DNA of 64,000 nucleotides, taken from contig JBAIAC010000007.1 in the NCBI GenBank assembly GCA_037349315.1, positions 3,782,001 to 3,846,000 of the forward strand, read 5' to 3'. The notes beneath the pieces are model-generated. The model saw only the letters and a program-made list of their open reading frames with translations. It was not told the DNA's origin and ran no database searches. The translations under genes were made by a program, and so were the position numbers. Origin of the DNA: Chelydra serpentina (taxonomy: Eukaryota; Chordata; Testudines; Chelydridae). Every line of letters begins with the position of its first letter. Positions within the stretch are counted from its first letter, which is position 1. Of the stretch, positions 10,801 through 25,800 are shown one piece after another.

Positions 10801-13800
10801 AGATGCAGGTAAAGATAATATAGCATCTAGACATTCTCAGAGGTGAAACAAGCGAACAGCAAGAAAATTCTTTGCTTGCTCTTTTAAGTGTAGTAGATTA
10901 TGAGGATAAAAATCAATGCTAGAGATTTTTAGCAGTTTGTAGGAGAATGTCTTTAAGCTGTTGGACTCAGTTGGGCCCAAAAAGGATTAAATGTGGATCC
11001 ATATAAACAAAAAAAACAAAGTTTAAGATAATCTGCCATTCAATACAAGTGATCCTGTGCAAACACCTCTCTGAACTTTCAGACACATTGGAGGAACTGG
11101 AAAGTACTTTCTCCTGATTTAGAATCCATGGTATCCACTGCTTTATGGGGTAAACATTAACAATTTCTTATATACCGAAGATAGATCTTTAAGGCACATA
11201 CATGCATTAGTCAATGAAGACATAACTCACATTAGTTCTCTCTGCTGGGCCATCTGTCATAGAGCATTGTTCTTCTGCAAGCGGGGAGCCACTGAAAGAG
11301 AAACCTCTGAGTCTTCTCTAACCATTCGTAGCTTTTGGCATAGCCAACCTTGACCCCATGACAACTTTGTTCTGCAGTTGTCATAGAATCATAGAACTGG
11401 AAGGTACCTCGAGAGGTCATCTAGTCCAGTCCCCTGCACTCAAGGCAGGACTAAGGATTAGCTAGCTAGACCATCCCTGACAGGTGTTTGTCCAACCTGC
11501 TCTTAAAAATCCCCAATGATGGAGATTCTACAACCTCCCCAGGCAATTTATTCCAGTGCTTAACCACTCTGATAACTAGGAATTTTTTCCTAATGTCCAA
11601 CCTAAACTGCCCTGGCTGCAATTTAAGCCCATTAATTCTTGTCCTATCCTCAGAGGTTAAGAACAATAATTTTTCTCCCTCCTCCTTGTAACAACCTTTT
11701 ACGTACTTGAAAACTTATGTCCCCGCTCAGTCTTCTCTTCTGCAGACTAAACAAACCCATTTTTTCCCCAATCTTCCCTTATAGGTCATGTTTTCTAGAC
11801 CTTTAATCATTTTTGTTGCTCTTCTCTGGACTTTCTCCAATTTGTCCACATCGTTCCTGAAATGTGGCACCCAGAACTGGACACAATACTCCAGTTGAGG
11901 CCTAATCAGCAGAGTAGAGCAGAAGAATTACTTCTCGTGTCTTGCTTACAATACTCCTGCTAATACGCCCCAGAATGATGTTTGCTTTTTTTGCAACAGC
12001 GTTACACTGTTAATTCATATTTAGCTTGTGATCCACTATGACCCCCAGATCCCTTTCTGTAGTACTCTTTCCTAAGCAGTCATTTCCCACTTTGTATGTG
12101 TGCAATTGATTGTTCCTTCCTATGTGGAGTACTTTGCATTTGTCCTTATTGAATTTCATCTTATTTACTTCAGACTTTCTCCAGTTTGTCCAGATCATTT
12201 TGAATTTTAATTCTATCCTCCAAAGCACTTGCAACCCCTCCCAGTTTGGCATCATCCGCAAACTTTATAAGTGTATTCTCTATAACATTATCTAAATCAT
12301 TGATGAAGATATTGAACAGAACCTGACCCAGAACCGAACCCTGCGGGACCCCACTCATTATGCCCTTCCAGCATAACTGTGCACCACTGATAACTACTCT
12401 GAGAACTTTTCCAACCATTTATGCACCCATCTTACAGTAGCTCCATCTAGGTTGTATTTCCCTAGTTTGTTTATGAGAGGGTCATGCGAGATAGTATCAA
12501 AAGCCTTACTAAAGTCAAGATATACCACATCTACCACTTCCCCTCTATCCACAAGGCTTGTTACCCTGTCAAAGAAATCTATCAGGTTGGTTTGACATGA
12601 TTTGTTCTTGACAAATCCATGCTGAATGTTATTTATCACATTATCTTCTAGGTGGAGCAAATAATTAAGAAATCAATTTGCAAACATCATCTTTCCGGGT
12701 ACAGAAGTTAAGGTGACTGGTCTGTAATTCCCTGGGTTGTCCTTATTTCCCTTTTTATAGGTGGGCACTCTATCTGCCCATTTCCAGTCTTCTGGAATGT
12801 CTCCCACCTGCTAATGGCTCAGATATTTCCTCAGTCAGCTCCTTGAGTATTCTAGGATGCATTTTATCAGGCCCTGGTGATTTGAAGACATCTAATTTGT
12901 TTAAGTCATTTTTGTTCTTTCCCTATTTTAGACTCTGATCCTACCTCATTTTCACACATTCACTATGTTAGACATCCAATCACCACCAAACTTCTTGGTG
13001 AAAACCAAAACAAAGTAGTCATTAAGCACCTCTGCCATTTCCACATTGTCTTTTATTGTCTTTCCCCCCCTCATTGAGTAACGGGCCTACTCTGTCCTTG
13101 GTTTTCCTCTTGCTTCTAATGTATCAGTAGAATGTTTTCTTGTTTCCTTTTATGTCCCTAGCTAGTTTGATCTCATTTTGTGCCTTGGCTTTTCTAATTT
13201 TGTCCCTACATACTTGTGTTATTTGTTTATATTCATCCTTTGTAATTTGACTGAGTTTCCACTTTTTGAGGGTCTCTTTTTTGAGTTTTAGATCATTGAA
13301 GATCTCCTGGTTAAGCCAGGGTGGTCTCCTGCCATACTTCCTCTTTCCTACGCAGTGGGATAGTTTGCTCTTGTGCCTGTAATAATGTCTCTTTGAAAAG
13401 CTGCCAACTGTCTTCAATTGTTTTTCCCAGGGGATTTTACCTACCAACTCCCTGAGTTTGCTAAAGTCTGCCTTTTTGAAATCCATTGTCTTTATTGTGC
13501 TGTTCTCCCTCCTACCATCATGGTCAGGTCCTTGTCACTACTCACTACATAACTCATTTTCTGGACAGAAATTAAATGTATACTTATGCACAATGAAGTT
13601 ATATTTGAGATGCAAAGCCTTAAGATTCGCTTTAGGTCAGTGGAGGAAGGAAAACAAGGACTTGACATCTTTTACCCAGGCAGAATTAATGATAAGATTT
13701 AGCAAACATTAATATTGACAATTGTATGCGCTAAGAGGAGTCTACATTTTCCCATTTAAAGGTTAACTGGTAACTTCTGCTGCAACTGAAGTTAGAATGA

Positions 13801-16800
13801 AGCTGAATTCAAGTGTTTACCTTTGTTCAAGTGTGCTGCCAAACAGAGTTTTTCTACTAGGAGCCTGGCGCCTGTTAGGATTTTGTGGAACATGAAAGCC
13901 ACTGGCTGCTGGTGTAGTCTGTTTTGCAACAGTGTCCTCAGAGCTGCAGAGAATGGCAAGACTGCTTTGGAGCAAAGTTCTACTGGCTGATCTTGGAGTT
14001 GTCAGTTGTTTAGAAATCCGTTGGGAAGATCTGCCAGGTGTTTTGGAAGGCAAAGCTGAAAAATGTGTTTAAAGTTTCATTAGATGGGAGATGTTTCTAT
14101 AAGATGGGACAAATTCAGTGACCAAGTTTCTGATTAGAAACACTTTCTAATTTGCTATTTTTTCTATTTGTTGACCTTAAGTGGTTTATTCAGATGGCAA
14201 GTTAAGAATAATTTCTTGTGAATTCTACCAGGTAGAATATGGACAAAGGTGACAAGCGTGAATAGGTCACTAACAGTTTAAATAAAAAAAGTACAAAATA
14301 TGAAAAAAATCTTTCAAGTATTCTAGTAAACATCTTGGATTTTAACATTCCCTTGCAGTTCACAGCTGCACTAGTACAGGAGAACCAGAATCTGAAATTG
14401 AATAGGAATAAGAACAAAGAACTGTAGTCAGTTTTACTATACATACCAACTGAAGCATAAACAGCACAAATTATACAGTATACATTTTTGTATTAATTAA
14501 TTCCAACTTTTATCTCTGGTTTTAACAACAATGGAGATTTTTAAAATTTAAAGTTTAAAAGGACACTGTCATGTTCATAGTCTTAACTGCTTCATCTGAC
14601 AGAAGCAAGCCCCCCACAGACCAGAACACAACAACTCAAAGGAGCACCAGACCACTGCAAGAACAGATGCAAAACCTGTAGAAATATCTTCACTGCTACA
14701 ATGATCAAACCCTCCCCCCCCAACACAAGGTGACTTGGGCTCGCAGGGCTCGGGATGTTTAGCTGGATGTAGACATCCAGGTTCGGGCTCTATGACCCTG
14801 CAAGATGGAAGGGTCCTAGAGCTCAGGCTGCAGCTGGAGCCAGAACATCTACACCACACCTGAACAGCCCCACAACCTGAGCCCTGTGAGCCAGAGTCAG
14901 CTAGCACAGGCCAGCCACGAGTGCCCCAATGAAAACTATGTGGGTGAAACAAAACAATCACTATGCTCTCATATGAACTCACACAGAAAAATAAGAGACA
15001 AAAACACTATCACCTGTGGGTGAACACTTTTCAAAAAGCGATCACTGTATTTGACCTCTCAGTCCTCATACTGAAAGGAAACCTGCACAACACCATCAAA
15101 AGACAAGCCTGGGAGCTTAAATTCATAACTTTGCTAGATACTAAAAATCCTAGACTGAACAGACACTGGATTTCTGGATTACAGCAATCTGTAACCAATT
15201 TAACCTCCCCCGCACTTTCCCCTCCTATGACTGGAGAGGTGTTAAAGGGCCATTTCACCTTGAATGGTCCCTTGATGTGTTAACTTACTTATGCTAAACA
15301 ATCTGTTCCACCTTGTATTTCCCTGTGACACTCTTGGAGTACATGTCCCAGACCTGAAGAGGAGCTCTGTCTGTGTAAACCTGACAGTTTGTCTCTCTCA
15401 CCAATAGAAGTAGGTCCAGTAAAATACTCTGTCATCCACCTTGTTTCATCTAACAGATTCAGATTTGTTAGTAGACACCATCTTGGCATTTAAAGCCAAT
15501 GTTGCTGAATCCTTTTAATTCAAAGACCTCTAGGTATTAGTCACATGGATTACAAAATTCTGCTAGTTTTGGGAAGAATCTATACCCAAGAACAACAGGA
15601 GTTGAGAACACAGTCTTAGCCCAGGGCTACACTGGGGGGGGGGGGGGGGTGTTGATCTACGATATGCAGCTTCAGCTACGTGAATAACGTAGCTGAAGTC
15701 GGCGTATCATAATCGACTTATCTGGCCGTGAGGACGGCGGCGAGTCGATCGCTGCCGCTCCCCCGTCGACTCCGCTTCCGCCTTTCGATGAGGTGGATTT
15801 CCGGAGCCGATGGGGAGCGCTTTCGGGGATCGATTAATCGCGTCTAAACGAGACGTGAAAAATTGATCCCCGATAGATCGATTGCTACCCGCCGATCCAG
15901 CGGGTAGTGAAGACAAGCCCTTAGAATCAGACTGAACACCTAGAAAGATGATAGAGAAAAGAAGCTGAACACCGCTCTTAATGGCTCAGAGCCAAATGGG
16001 AACAAGGGCTATTGAGAAAAATGATTTCATAATTAGATTGCAGTAGAAGAAAGATCTTTGCTCTCTTAACTATGTGTCTAGCACAGTAGCAAAGGGCATA
16101 ACCTATTTAGAGAGATCTAGAGGCTGTTTAGTCATGTGAGTAAAGCAAGAATACTCAACATAAAGCTTTGTTGTTAACCTGGTGCTGAAAGTTGTATACA
16201 AACCATTGTTGCATTACTGCCTGATTTACTTCAGTAGGCACCTCAATTGAGTGAATTCATTCAAGTAACTTCATCCATGCAAAACAATTGCCTTCAGTTC
16301 CCTTGTGTAATGAACTTTGAGTGAGGTGAAATACCATTTCACCGGATACTGAAGTGAGACAACAGCATCAAATATAATCAGCAAAGTTCAAACTGGAGCA
16401 CAAGGGGAGGAAGTCCCACCAGCAGTTCCAGGTCACAGTAATAGGAATGAACTTCACCGACCTGGAAAAGATTTTAGAGGACTTTCAATTCTGAAAAATC
16501 CTGCCTCAAACACCACTTTTTCTTCTTCTTCTTTTGGCATCTCTCCGGTTGCAGAGTCAGCTGCTGTCTCTCCCTGCTTCATTTTCTCCTTCATGGCCGC
16601 TCTTATGGCAGCAATACGGTTTCGGGCAGCAGTTCTTCCAGCAGCCCCCTGTTTTGGCTTAGATATCCCACTTGGGACAGCTTTCTTCTGAAAGTTGTAA
16701 AAGAGAATCGATATCACATCTTAAAGCTTAGAGACAAAAGGCAGTTATACAAGAACATCTTCGGAGCTGCTGGCCACTGTAAATAGCGCCTATACAAAGG

Positions 16801-19800
16801 TGGTGATGAGGAATCTAATCGCTGGAGAGAGCATCCCTGTTCATGTCCTTGATCTCTTGTACTGTCATTCAACTATTTCAGGGTTTTGGGAATGGAGAAA
16901 AAGAGCAGAGCAATTTCTTTTCAAGGAGTGTTGAAGTAAAAGCCTAGAGTTCAAAACTTTTCCTAACACCTTGCTGATGGCAGTTTCTTTTGCATGTAAG
17001 CAGTGGGCTGCAGAGACTCCTAGTGGCCAGGAGATGGAGATGCAGGACATCATGGACTACAGCAAAAGGGATGCTACTAGCTTACCTGTAAAGTTTCTCT
17101 TCCTAACCGCAAGGGTCCAACAATTTTTTTAATTGAAGCTTATATTTTGGTGCATAGTTCTGCAGCAAAGAATGGATTCTACAGCCAAACTATGGAATGC
17201 ACACAGCCCTGACTGTTACCCCAATGAGTCACTGGAAGCGATTACCTTACCTTCCACTTGGCAGACTGTATTAAACAGTTATGTTTCTGGAGCATGTCAG
17301 ACTGTTTTACCCCAAAAATCAGAAGTATTCTAACCCCAGTAGTGGAACTGTCCTTCGTTTACTCCCCTTCATTACAGTTTAGCATTTACAGCACAGGTTT
17401 AGCAAAGTGACCCATAACTTCCTACTTTTGCCACTGGCATGAATGCAAAGACCTCACCTGAAAAAGCAAACTGAGTTAATATTAGACTGAGAGTCCTTCC
17501 TCTAGACCACAACTGAGATGTTAGCTACTGCACTTTAAGTTTGTGGCTTTGTAGCCGCCTTCCCTCTCGGGGTCTGTGGCACCCCCTTCTGGCAGGGGCA
17601 AACAGCAGTAGGTCCAGGCTCTGGCACTTTGAGTGTGGACGGAGTAGTCAATAGTTTATGGCCCTCAGCATCCTGGCTGGGACAAAACAGCTGTCTCTGA
17701 ACTCTGGCCCTCTGGGTGGAGCACAGCAAATAAACAGTCTATAGCGCCTCAGCTCCTGGCTGGGGCAAGCAATCACCCAGCAGTCTCTGAGCTCTGATGC
17801 AGGCCTTCCGGCCTAGGGCGAGTATGCAGCCAGCCCTAGGTGTGGGGCAATGGCAGGGCGTAGGGGTACCAGGTGCCAGCTCAGGGCCCTAGCAGTGGCA
17901 GACAGTCCCCTAACTGGGCCAGTAGGGAAACACTGCCTCGTGCCCCACCAGCACAACTGGACGAACATCTGGTTTCCCTGAACTACTTCCAACCCAACTG
18001 TCAGCTTTGCTCTATCGCCACCAGGCTCTGTCCTGCAGCCTTGCAGTGCTTCCTCCAAAGTCTCCCCAGGGCCTTTCACCTCTTGGATCAGTAGGGCACC
18101 AGTCTACTCCGTGGCCAATCCTGGGTCTTGCCCAGGGCATGGCTCTTGGGCAGTCATCCACCTCCTTCCCCAGTCCACCTGCAACTGAGCTGCAGGGCCC
18201 TCCTCTTACACTTCCTGTGAGGGGGGAACGACAGGTTTACCTGCACCCACCAGGGGGAGTGTAATGGTCCCTCCCTCTCAGGTCCTGAGGAAGCCTCTGC
18301 CTCACTACAGGCTCTCTACCTACTTTAATGCTGAGGCCTAGCCTACACTAGAAGCATTACAGCAGTGCAGCTGCACTGATGCATGTCTGGTGAAGACACT
18401 CTATGCCGACGGGAGAGAGCTCTCCTGTTGGCATAAAACCACTCCAGTGAGAGGTGGTAGCCATGTCGGCGTGAGCTCCTGCCAACGTAGTACTATTCAC
18501 ACTGGCGCTTAGGTCTGTGTAATTTATGTCGCTCAGGGGCCTGGCTTATGCACACCTCTGAGTGACATAAGTTATACCAATATAACTGTAGTGTAGACAA
18601 GCCTTAAGAGATGGTATGCCTTTGTTGTGGTTCTCTGTGCAAGAGTCAAGATTTCAATTCCTAGTCCCAATTCCTTGGGCCAGAAAAGGCTAAACTATAG
18701 GTCACTACTGCCAGTTAATTGTGGGGGAGAGGGGGAAAGGGTGAAGACACTTTTTTAAAAAAGGAGTTCTGTAATGTTACTGGTTGTATTTAGAGAGGAA
18801 AAACTGAATGAGCAGGGCTTCAGGAGGCATAGTACTCTTATACTACAAAAATTCTACCAGTTATTTAGAACTGTTCAAAACTGTTACATGATAAGTCTTA
18901 GAGAAGACTTTTAGGAGTCTCACATACCTTGATGGCTCTTTTGCTTGGGATATTAACTGGCTGCCAACCATTCTCTTGAAGTTTACTCAGGTTATAAAAT
19001 TTTTTATTCACATCTTCTACCTGTTGAAGATCCAAGAAAAGACTGCAGGACTAGGTTATGGTTGAGATATGCAGCTGTAAATCTAGTGTAACTTATTTCA
19101 ATCAAATGTTCTTTAAGCATAAAACAGGTGGTTTATTGTGTATTTAGGTACCTTTATATTAAGAACATAAGAACGGCCATACTGGGTCAGACCAAAGGTC
19201 CATCTAGCCCAGTATCCTGTCTTCCGACAGTGGCCAATGCCAGGTGCTTCAGAGGGAATGAACAGAACAGGAATCAAGTGATCCATCCCCCATTCTCAGC
19301 TTCTGGCAAACAGAGGCCAGGGACACCATCCCTCCCCATCCTGGCTAATAACCACTATATAATATAATATAATATATATAAATGGAGATATGCCAATCTC
19401 CTAGAACTGGAACAACCTTGAAAGGTCATCAAGTCCAGTCCCCTGCCTTCACTAGCAGGACCAAGTACTGTCCCCTGACAGATTTTTGCCCCAGATCCCT
19501 AAATGGCCCCCTCAAGGATTGAACTCACAACCCTGGGTTTAGCAGGCCAATACTCAAACCACTGAGCTATCCCTCCCCCCCCAAACCACTGATGGACCTA
19601 TCCTCCATGAATTTATCTAGTTTTTTTGAATCCTGTTACAGTCTTGGCCTTCACAACATCCTCTGGCAAGGAGTTCCACAGGTTGACTGTGCGTTGTGTG
19701 AAGAAATACTTCCTTTTGTTTGCTGTTTGAACCTGCTGCCTATTAATTTCATTTGGTGACCCCTAGTTCGTGTGTTATGAGAAGTAGCAAATAGCACTTC

Positions 19801-22800
19801 CTTATTTACCTTCTCCACATCAGTCATGATTTTATAGCCCTCTATCATATCCCGCCCCCCCGCCAGTCTTTTTACCAAGCTGAAAAGTCCCAGTCTTATT
19901 AATCTCTCCTCATATGGAAGCTGTTCCATACCCCTAATAATTTATGTTCCCCTTTTCTGTACCTTTTCCAATTAAATATAGAAGCGGGCTGAACTACCAA
20001 CAGATTCTAGTAGGAGAAATGAATCGCTGGCTCACAGTTAACATAGCCAACGTGACTAACACTAATATACACTCAGATTCAAAGATACTTGGGTTTATTC
20101 AAAACAGCCCTTGTCACACTGGATGATCCAATGAAATGAAACATCGGATCACCTTCAGGAAATCCAGCACCTAGAATTAAAGTAGTCTGCTTACAGCCTA
20201 CTGTTCACATGCTGAATTAGAAATAAAGAGTCAGAAATTAAGTTGGGTCAAAGAAATTTTCTTAGAAATCATTAGGTTTAAGGGCTATGTGGAACACATT
20301 ATTGTATAACAGTACCTACAATGGCAACACCCAGAAGTGCAGGCTCTCCGCTAGGCAGGAAACATTTTTAGTGAGAGTTGTTGCAAGATCTGCTATACCT
20401 CTGCCTCCTTTCCTAGATTCCTTCTCCTAGACTGTTCAGTCCCTGCTCTTGACATCCTGAGACTATGGACACAAACTTGTACTACAACAGTACCATCTTC
20501 CTGGCTTGTCTTTGAATGTGAAAAGGAGTTTGCTGTCTCCCGATGGTCTGGAGTTACAACACTTGGTCTGGCCCTGGTGAACTGGGTTCTCCGAACTAAC
20601 GTACATCTGATTCCACCAGTTCTCCTCTCACCTCTCACTCGCAGCATGTGCAAGTGACTGAGTAGTGAGGGAGAACTGGGCAGAGCTGGGGATTTTTTTA
20701 CACCAAGTTTGTCTCCACAGTACCCTCATGCTTCCTCCTAGGTAAAGGTTTTCTGCTGCCTTTCCAGCAACCGAATACGTGTGTGTAGCATATTCCATTC
20801 TTTCAGCATATACAAAGTTGGCTGCATTGGCCAAAGGTTTCTTCCCAAGAGTCAGACCCACCCACTTCCCTAAGAAAATCCGAGGACAAACTCCGGTTCC
20901 TTTGGGTGGTCATTGCAAGCTAAATACATTTTTGCCTTTTGATTTGACTAGTTACAAAATTTGCTGGGTTAAAAAAGGACACAAGAAGCACTAATCAATT
21001 CCAGTTTAGGAAAGGCTCATTTTCCCCCAGGCGCAAATAAATTTCACTACTGCTCTCTGAAACACATGCAGGGGGGTCTGTAGATTCTCTTCCCCACTTC
21101 TCTCAAAACAGGGCAAGTTGTTTAGCTTCTGCAGTATTCCCACCTTGGGACCATCCATACACAGCTGTGTTACAGTGTACAGGTTACCATTTGACTACTA
21201 AACCAGCACCTATAGTTTTGTTTTGTATACACAAAAATACAATACATTAGGGTCTGAAAATCTACAAATGCAGCCTCCATAAAATGAACACAGTGGATTG
21301 GAAGATGTTTAACATGAATTCTGTAGCGGTTCTGTGTTTTGTGGTGGTTTAACATTTTAAATGCATACCTGAAAACTAACCATATCCCAAAATCCATCCA
21401 GATCTGTGCATGTTGTCTCCTTATCACCCCGTTTAAATTCACAGTTATCCACCAGTCCTTCAAACTGTTTAAACCTCTCTGCTATGAGCAGTCTCGTTTG
21501 ACCAATTGTTGTCCGAATGAGATCTTTTGCTGATGATAACAAGTTAACAGTTGGATACACATTAAAAGAACATTTCATTCTACAATTATTGTGGTTTTAT
21601 CTATTTATGTCGAATAGTGTAGACTTCCTGTATAACCTGACTTCAGATTCACTGCATCCAGAGCAATGTTGCAAAACAGCTCATATGGAGCAGCAGCCAA
21701 CCAACCTATGCAACTCTTCTAGGCATGCTAGATACTTTTAGAAATAGCACAACCTCCAGAGATCTTTAAAGAGGAGGTCTGACTATGGCATTAGACTCAT
21801 GTTCCAAACAAGAACAGTTACTCTAGGTTTAGTCTTAAATTTGGTTTAAAAGCTATTCTATAGCTTGGCTATGTTTCAGGTATTTTTTTTCTTCCTTTTT
21901 TTTGGTTGTAAAAGTCACAAAAAAGCACAGAATGGGCAAAGTTTGAAAATGACAAGTTATTTTGGTGGACAACTCCATTTACTTTGTTAGTGTCAGCAAG
22001 CTGCATCCTAAATCTCATGCTTCAGGGTTTCAGCTGGCTACCAGAAGGGGGCAGGAAGAGATTCCCCTCGCCCCCCAGCTGTTCTGGGAGGGTTTTTATT
22101 TATCTCCTTCCTCCTAAGCATCAGGAGATGGCCATGGCTGGAAATGGGACGCTGGGGGGTGGCCAGAGCTCTGAGGTGGCACCAAGCATTCACTCTCTCA
22201 GGTGCTTGGACTGCTGGCTCTGTCTTAAATGCTCATGCTATAACTAATCACCATATGTGGGATTGGGAAGGAATTTTCCCCCATGTCAGGCTGGCAGAGA
22301 TTTTAGGGGTTTTTCACCTTCCTCTCCAGCATGTGGGTGCAGGTCACTTGCCAGGATTATCTGAGTGTCTCTCACTTAATCATTTTCCTGCCATTGCGGG
22401 GGCCTTGGTCACTCATGAACCTCAGTCCCTCCTAGTCTCTCCTGTGGCTCATAATTCTCTAGTGTCCTGTGGGTTGTAAGACTTCGGTCTCATTTCGGTT
22501 GTTGGGTTAAGATGTGGGTGCTAGGTGGGGTTGGGGGCCTGTGCTATACAGGAGGTGAGACTAGATTACCCGGTGGTCCCTCCTGGCCTGAAACTCTGAC
22601 ACTCTATGTGAACTTTAATGCTAACATTTAAAAATATTCTGGATAAACTCTAAACTTTGCCCAATACAGTTTTTTCATGTGTCCCAACCAATGCAATTTG
22701 GCCCATACAGTCAAAATAAATTATGCTTTTCTCCCCACCCCCAGTGATCAGACAATACGGGGTTGGGATGAAACCCATTCCATGCCCTGCTACATGTTTG

Positions 22801-25800
22801 TTCTCTTACCATCCTCTGGTATGTCCAGTTCAAACTTTCCATCCCACTGGAGACAGTGTGACATCAGCCTCTCAGTCTCAGAGGCAAGAACGTTTCTAAA
22901 AAGAAAAAGAAAAAGGTGAGATATCCAACCTCTGTTATATTTTAGAGTAAAATTTGATTCTCCCTAACTGCCATTAGTACTCTTGCAGCTGCTGGAGTTC
23001 TCTTATTCTCTTACTAGGAGAGAAACATTTATTTTTTCTGCTCTAGGAGTGGTTTGATAGAGTATATCAAGCTATAAAGCCTAAGCAGCCAGTCTTGGAG
23101 ACTGATAAAAAGAGGAACTTTCTCAGCTCGCTCTCCTAGGGTTAAGAAGGCATTAGTCTTCATCACTTTAAATTCTGTTTTTATTCAATATGTATGCAAT
23201 GCAAAGCACAAAGAGAATAGTAATTAATATCTGCTTGGTACATATAGGAAGATGACACTGATCTATTATAAATTAACATTTAAGAGATGGTTTGTCACTA
23301 GCTTTAAGAACTCTAGGAAAGGCCAGTTAAACATGAGTTAAACATGACTCAGATTTTCCAGCTACCAAGAAAACCTCTTACTATTTATGTTATTAGAGTT
23401 TAAAGGGATTTATTGAGATTGTGTTTTATGGATATTCTACTTTTTAGTGCTCTGTTCTGAAGTCTTGTTAGCCATGTAAGAAGCTAATCTTAACACAAAC
23501 CTGAAATAGGGTACATCATGATCTGTTTCTCCTGCTTTGGTTTCAATTGCTGCGATATCTGCAGACACTGGACTAGTTTCATTTGAGCTCTGCATAGCAT
23601 CTTGCATCTTAGCTGAGGCACATTCTGAAAAAACATATGAAGGATATTTGATCACCAGGACACTGCATTTGCCAAACAAGGAAGAGAAGATTACATTAAA
23701 TGTGAATCACAATACTATACCATTATTCACTTTCAGTGAATTTGTACCGATTTGCTGTTCTTGAGAGCCTTTATCAGTTCCTTCCTGAGCAGGTGAAGCT
23801 TGACTTTTTAACAAACACTCTTTTCTTGATTCTTCTTTAGAAACATTACTAAGGAATAGAAAAGTTAGAAAGTTACTTGGCATGCCTTAAAATTGGCTAA
23901 CATGGCCAATAATATACTACGTTACAGGAACTAGGCATTTTTAAGTGCAGTTAATCAAATCTAAATGTTAAACATTTGTGCCTTGAGAATTGAAACTTTT
24001 TACTAAAAAGCAACAACTGTTTATTTCATAGTATATATCAAGAGACTGCAGAGAGCTCTACTTCTAAAGGCACATGATTATAGACCATGGTTTCCTTTAC
24101 CACTACACAGTCAAATATAAGCTTGGTGGGTAGTGATCAGACACCATTTCATTAAATGTCAGATATATTTCAACTGACATGCTGCTACAGTTGAATATTA
24201 GACAGGTTTCCACAGCAGAACTGCCATTGCAATTTGAACCCCTTTTCATCAACAAGGTCTAAGTTGTAGTGGAAGCAAAGTAGTTAGAAGAGGGAGTTCT
24301 TACGCTTCAATTTTCATAGGGCTCCAGGAGAGAGTGGGTGTCAAAAATGCACTTGCTCTGGAAGGAGTCATGGGTGTAACTTTATAAGTTGTTAAACCAT
24401 CTAGGGGCTGAAACACAAAGTTCTGAGGAGCAAAAGAACGTGTTCTCGGTCTCACTGGAACTGAAATATGTGTCATCGGTATGTTTTCCTTGTCTAGCAG
24501 GGTCTCTTCCTGATGGACTTCTGATATTGGATTATTAGAGTTACTGACAGAGACTTCAGTTAGTTGATCCATCGAAGTATTTCCTTCCACTTCATGTTTA
24601 TGTGCCTGTAACAGCACAAGGTAGACAAAGCAAACATTTAAACCAGGGCTTATAGTAGAAATAAAGTTGAGGTTATTGTCACTTCTATTTCAACTTTAGT
24701 CCATATTACTGCAAATACTATAGGACTTTAGTCATTAGATAACAATACTGAACACCTTTTTGGGACAAATACTTACGTATGAGAAGTGACCAGTAGTTGG
24801 AGTCATCCATAAATCAAAATAATTTGTGGAAAGAAATTCTATCAAGTGGTTCTCAACCAGGGGTAAGCATACCCTGGGGGTACGCAGAGGTCTTCCAAAG
24901 GGTACATTAACTCATCTAGATATTTGCCTAGTTTTACAACAGGCTACATAACAAGCACTAGCAAAGTCAATACACACTAAAATTTCATACAATGACTTGT
25001 TTATACTGCTCTATATACTATACACTGAAATGGAATATAAACATAGTACTTACAATTGATTTATTTTATAATTATATGGTAAAAATGTGAAAGTAATTTT
25101 TCAGTAATAGTGTGCCATGACACCTTTGTATTTTTATGTCTGACTTTGTAAGCAAGTAGTTTTTAAGTGAGATGAAACTTGGGGTACACAGGACAGATCA
25201 GACTCCTGAAGGGGGTACAGTAGTTTGGGAAGGTTGAGAACCACTGCTCTAGAAGACTAAATTTAGATCTAATCCCCCTTAAGTTTTATTTACTGTAACG
25301 GAATTCCCTTGCTTTTTGAGTTTGAGGCTTACATTTCATCCTCATCTTGCTCATGGTGCCTAGATATTGGTGATGTTACAGGGAGAGTGTACTGCCAAGA
25401 CTTAGGTACGTTAGCCAAGCTATAGACAGAACGAAGGCCTCCATCCTAAATTATAGCACTGGTGTCTTGAAAGACTTACCTCTATTGCAACTGTTGTTCT
25501 TTAAGATGCCCTCTGTTAGTCTATAAGATGCCACAGGACCCTTTATTGCTTCTACAGATCCAGACTAACACGGCTACCCCTCTGGTTCTTTAAGATGTGG
25601 GTGAAGATGTGTATTCCACTCCGGTATGTGCATGCCAAGTGCACCAAAGCTAAAGAACTTTGCCTAGCAGTACCCAAAGGGATGGTGCTTGCGACTGTGG
25701 CCCCTTAGCCCCATCCCAGTCGATTTAAGGGAAGTGGTGCCCTGCTTCCCATCACTTCCTTCACACTGAATGTCAAGAACTGAGACTGAGGCAGAAGGGA

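Larger units (their letters stand above)
14056..16461 (-). other. DLGAP5: DLGAP5 intron 14
   Basis: 2.4 kb. It holds a Penelope-like fossil (about 14575-15455) and Harbinger-like copy B (15619-15920). The flanks 14056-14575 and 15921-16461 are plain AT-rich intron. Confidence 0.8.

Noticed and set aside
19480..19583. tRNA gene suggested by A and B box words
   Set aside because: The body and AT tail, target duplication and second copy show a tRNA-derived SINE, not a functional tRNA; no acceptor stem pairs correctly.
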